Shown: piece by piece, positions 15,338 to 17,365 of the stretch | Position numbering within the stretch: the first letter of the stretch is position 1 | How the letters are laid out: each line of letters begins with the position of its first letter | Origin: Bacteroides sp. UBA1317 | GTDB taxonomy: Bacteria; Bacteroidota; Bacteroidia; Bacteroidales; Bacteroidaceae | Assembly: GCA_002307035.1 (NCBI GenBank) | Contig: DBTL01000155.1 | Span: 1-17,365 of the forward strand | Length of the DNA stretch: 17,365 nucleotides | Direction: 5' to 3' | Notes under the pieces: generated by a model | What the model was told of the DNA's origin: nothing | Seen by the model: only the letters and a program-made list of their open reading frames with translations | Databases searched by the model: none | Position numbers and translations under genes: made by a program

Positions 15338-16759
15338 TCAGATTATATCATTTATAATAGGTAGAATTTCTTCTAGTGAAGTTTCTCCTTCTTGTAATAA
15401 CGAAAGAGCTGAATCTTTAAGCGTCGTCACATGTTGTCGTTTGAGATAGTCATCCACATTCAAATTATTCTTTCGGATAGCTTCAGAAAGGTATTGGTCA
15501 ATCCTGATTACCTCATAAATGGCCTTACGACCTGAATACCCCGTATAATAGCATGCTTTACAACCTGTTGGCTGAAAGTAATTCTGTTGGGTATCAACAC
15601 CTAAGGCGAGTGCAGTCACATGCTCAATTGCATACTCTTGTTTACAATGAGGGCATAGTAAGCGAATCAACCTTTGCGCTACGCAGGCCACCAACGTATC
15701 TGATATCAAATAGGGATGAATACCCATATCTGTCAGACGAGTAATACTGCCCCAAGCACTATTTGTATGGATAGTAGATAGTAACAAATGTCCGGTTAGC
15801 GAACTGCGTACAGCCATCTGGGCCGTATCTTGGTCGCGTATCTCCCCTAACATAATGATATCGGGGTCTTGGCGAAGAAACGTACGCAAAGCATTTCCGA
15901 ATGTAAGCCCTATTTCTTCCTTCAATTGTACTTGATTGATACCTGTTAGAGTATATTCTACCGGATCCTCAATGGTCAGAATATTGTTATCCTCCCTATT
16001 AAGCATACGAAGCGTAGCATAAAGAGTGGTACTCTTTCCGGAACCGGTAGGACCTGTTATTAATACCAAACCGTTAGGATTAAGGATAGATTTAGCGTAA
16101 TCATCGTATTGCTTTTGGCTAAAGCCCAGTTTCTTTAAGTCCAATAAACTTTGATCACGGGTTAATAAGCGTAGCACAATCTTTTCTCCATAAATAGTAG
16201 GAAGCATGGATACACGAACATCGAACTTCCGATTGTTCTTCTCAAATAAAATTCGTCCATCCTGAGGAAGTCTTTTTTCAGATATATCCAGATTCGAAAG
16301 AATCTTTATCCTGTTTACCAATGCCGGATAATTACTTTTCTCAATAACATACCTCTCTATCAGTTTTCCATCAATACGCATACGCACTCGGCAGCGCTCT
16401 TCATAAGACTCGATGTGAATATCGCTGGAATGAATAGAATCGGCCTCTTCGATAAGAGAGTTTACAAAATCCGAGTCACTTATATGTGATATATTTATGC
16501 TTTCCGTTGCATCTTTTGCTTTCCTATAATAGAGATTAAATCCTTTCTCGAAATCCTCTACAGGCACAGAAATAATTGATATACTAAAATTAAAAAGTAC
16601 CCTAATCTCCTGCATGGTATCAACATAATCCCAGCCTTCTTTTCCATAGCATTTCAACAACTCTTCTGAATATTCATACGGAATCAGCTGATATTCCCGT
16701 GCCTCAGAGGAAGAAAACAATTGGACAACCTCCGTAGCTATATGCTCGTCTATGACCAT
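15338..16759 (-). CDS. GspE/PilB-type assembly ATPase
   Basis: The 473-residue protein has a short variable N-terminal domain (about 1-100). A region with the SDIHIE and RMRIDGKLIE motifs (about 115-135) and the typical N2-to-core segment DISEKRLPQDGRI follow. The ATPase core has Walker A GPTGSGKST (Lys242), Walker B IIMLGEIRD (Glu306) and the His box TGHLLLSTIHTNSA. A four-Cys zinc site is intact: Cys369, Cys372, Cys400 and Cys403 (CPHC and CKAC). Cys-containing zinc loops are typical of assembly (GspE/PilB) ATPases and absent from PilT retraction ATPases, so this drives pilin or pseudopilin assembly at the inner-membrane face. It overlaps the peptidase gene by 10 nt and precedes the secretin. 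Confidence 0.94.
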   Translation of the reverse strand: MVIDEHIATEVVQLFSSSEAREYQLIPYEYSEELLKCYGKEGWDYVDTMQEIRVLFNFSISIISVPVEDFEKGFNLYYRKAKDATESINISHISDSDFVNSLIEEADSIHSSDIHIESYEERCRVRMRIDGKLIERYVIEKSNYPALVNRIKILSNLDISEKRLPQDGRILFEKNNRKFDVRVSMLPTIYGEKIVLRLLTRDQSLLDLKKLGFSQKQYDDYAKSILNPNGLVLITGPTGSGKSTTLYATLRMLNREDNNILTIEDPVEYTLTGINQVQLKEEIGLTFGNALRTFLRQDPDIIMLGEIRDQDTAQMAVRSSLTGHLLLSTIHTNSAWGSITRLTDMGIHPYLISDTLVACVAQRLIRLLCPHCKQEYAIEHVTALALGVDTQQNYFQPTGCKACYYTGYSGRKAIYEVIRIDQYLSEAIRKNNLNVDDYLKRQHVTTLKDSALSLLQEGETSLEEILPIINDII

Positions 16760-17214
16760 AGTATATTAATTTTCTGATAGATTAATAACACGAAATAACA
16801 AAGACCAACACCCGATATTAATGGAATCTTATCATTCCCTACATCCTTACTCCTATTATAAGTATATATAAACCAAGTAATAAGTGTAAGACTAAAAGAG
16901 ATAATTAAGAAATACAGAAAGGTACGATACGCAAAATAAGGGCTCAGTAAAAAGATAAAAATAACATCCCCCCAACCAATAGCCTCTTTCTTTTTGAAAC
17001 GAAAATGTATGTATACCTTTAGCACACCACCTATCAGCAGCAAAATGGCCGTATTGATCAACATATTCCATCCGGTGAACGACAGACCGAATTTATAAAT
17101 ACTTAGCCCTATTTGTATTCCTCCGAAAAACAAGAGATGCCATAAGAGCACATAACGATGACGAAAGTCCCATATAATCAACACAAGCAGAGGTAATAGT
17201 ATGAAAAGTTCCAT
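16750..17214 (-). CDS. Small prepilin peptidase (A24 family, TadV/CpaA-like size)
   Basis: The 154-residue protein is mostly hydrophobic, with about five to six membrane segments. Both catalytic aspartates of aspartyl prepilin peptidases are present: Asp16 in IIWDFRHR near the end of the first membrane segment, and Asp83 in the GxGD motif GWGD. It lacks the N-terminal methyltransferase domain and Cys pairs of full-length PilD/GspO, so it is probably peptidase only. It would cleave the leader of the pseudopilins at the cytoplasmic membrane face. The gene starts 5 nt after the pseudopilin stop and overlaps the ATPase gene by 10 nt. The 25 bp coding for the Asp16 region recur at the window's right edge. 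Confidence 0.88.
   Translation of the reverse strand: MELFILLPLLVLIIWDFRHRYVLLWHLLFFGGIQIGLSIYKFGLSFTGWNMLINTAILLLIGGVLKVYIHFRFKKKEAIGWGDVIFIFLLSPYFAYRTFLYFLIISFSLTLITWFIYTYNRSKDVGNDKIPLISGVGLCYFVLLIYQKINILWS
17156..17180. repeat. 25-bp exact direct repeat, internal copy
   Basis: These bases, inside the prepilin peptidase gene and covering the Asp16 codon, are repeated exactly at 17341-17365. The flanking bases differ (17155 is a, 17340 is t). Confidence 0.9.
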
Positions 17215-17219
17215 AAGCT

Positions 17220-17365
17220 CTAATCTTTTGTTACTTCAACCATTTTTTTATTCTGATCTACCTCCCAAACATTATAAATGCCGTCCTGATCAAAGTCAAC
17301 CACAGAAGTAGCCGTAGCACGATATCCATTCTCCCCCGATCGATGACGAAAGTCCCATATAATCA
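17220..17365 (-). CDS. Type IV pilin / GspG-like pseudopilin, C-terminal end only
   Basis: Only the last 47 codons are inside the window; the N-terminal prepilin helix is not visible. The reliable part reads GENGYRATATSVVDFDQDGI, then YNVWEVDQNKKMVEV and a TAG at 17222-17220. The DxDxDG run followed by N-x-W resembles the calcium-binding C-terminal loops of GspG-type pseudopilins, which fits the neighbouring peptidase, ATPase and secretin. The first eight residues (IIWDFRHR) are identical to part of the prepilin peptidase, because of the 25-bp duplication at the window edge. They may therefore not belong to the real gene. Confidence 0.75.
   Translation of the reverse strand, partial: IIWDFRHRSGENGYRATATSVVDFDQDGIYNVWEVDQNKKMVEVTKD
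17341..17365. repeat. 25-bp exact direct repeat, edge copy
   Basis: This is the second copy of the 25-bp stretch at 17156-17180, 185 bp away and ending exactly at the last base of the window. Such a copy at an end suggests an assembly-graph overlap or contig-end artefact rather than biology. Confidence 0.9.

Overview
The window looks like a Bacteroidales (Bacteroidota) chromosome, probably gut-type. It is AT-rich and every supported gene lies on the minus strand, so transcription runs from right to left. The start codons have no strong Shine-Dalgarno sequence. The Rhs proteins have the Bacteroidota form: a Sec signal peptide, a DUF6443-like N-terminus, and a core with YYPFGM, YNGKELD and LYDYSARLMDP motifs. 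No rRNA, tRNA, transposase or CRISPR array is visible.

Right part (about 11965-17365): a compact operon for a type IV pilus / type II secretion-like machine. In transcription order it encodes the C-terminal end of a pseudopilin (cut by the window edge), a small prepilin peptidase, a GspE/PilB ATPase, a secretin (GspD/PilQ), a PilN/GspL-like inner-membrane protein and a PilO/GspM-like protein. Gaps and overlaps are 10 nt or less, apart from 11 nt before the secretin. No GspF/PilC platform protein is in view; it may lie beyond the right edge. The last 25 bases of the window exactly repeat an internal stretch of the peptidase gene, so the extreme right end may be an assembly artefact.

Middle (10186-11964): after a 596-bp gene-free stretch comes an orphan OmpR/PhoB-type response regulator whose receiver has Glu at the phosphoacceptor position. 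Between this regulator and the rhs operon lies a 472-bp spacer. It carries six GTTAAC palindromes plus two related CGTTA sites, spaced close to multiples of one helical turn, and a separate perfect 15-bp palindrome nearer the rhs start. The 11-bp spacing of paired sites is what PhoB/OmpR-type regulators use, so the regulator may control the rhs operon.

Left part (1-10185): a polymorphic-toxin (Rhs) locus. A 1377-residue SpvB/TcB-like secreted partner protein is followed by a 1122-residue Rhs protein whose variable tip is a predicted serine lipase (Ser1019, Asp1072, His1103). The tip is followed, with a 1-nt overlap, by an ankyrin-repeat lipoprotein that is the likely immunity protein. Downstream lies a displaced cassette: a second copy of the 3' end of the Rhs core, broken by a 1-nt frameshift and an in-frame stop, then an unrelated toxin tip and, 3 nt later, the start of a small immunity-like gene that runs off the left edge. 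This is the main-toxin-plus-orphan-tip layout, in which homologous core sequence could allow tip exchange.

Working model (inference): a Sec-exported two-part Rhs particle delivers a membrane-attacking lipase, the producer is protected in its periplasm by the ankyrin lipoprotein, and expression is set by a phosphorylation-independent regulator. Whether the adjacent secretion/pilus machine exports the Rhs proteins cannot be decided from the sequence.
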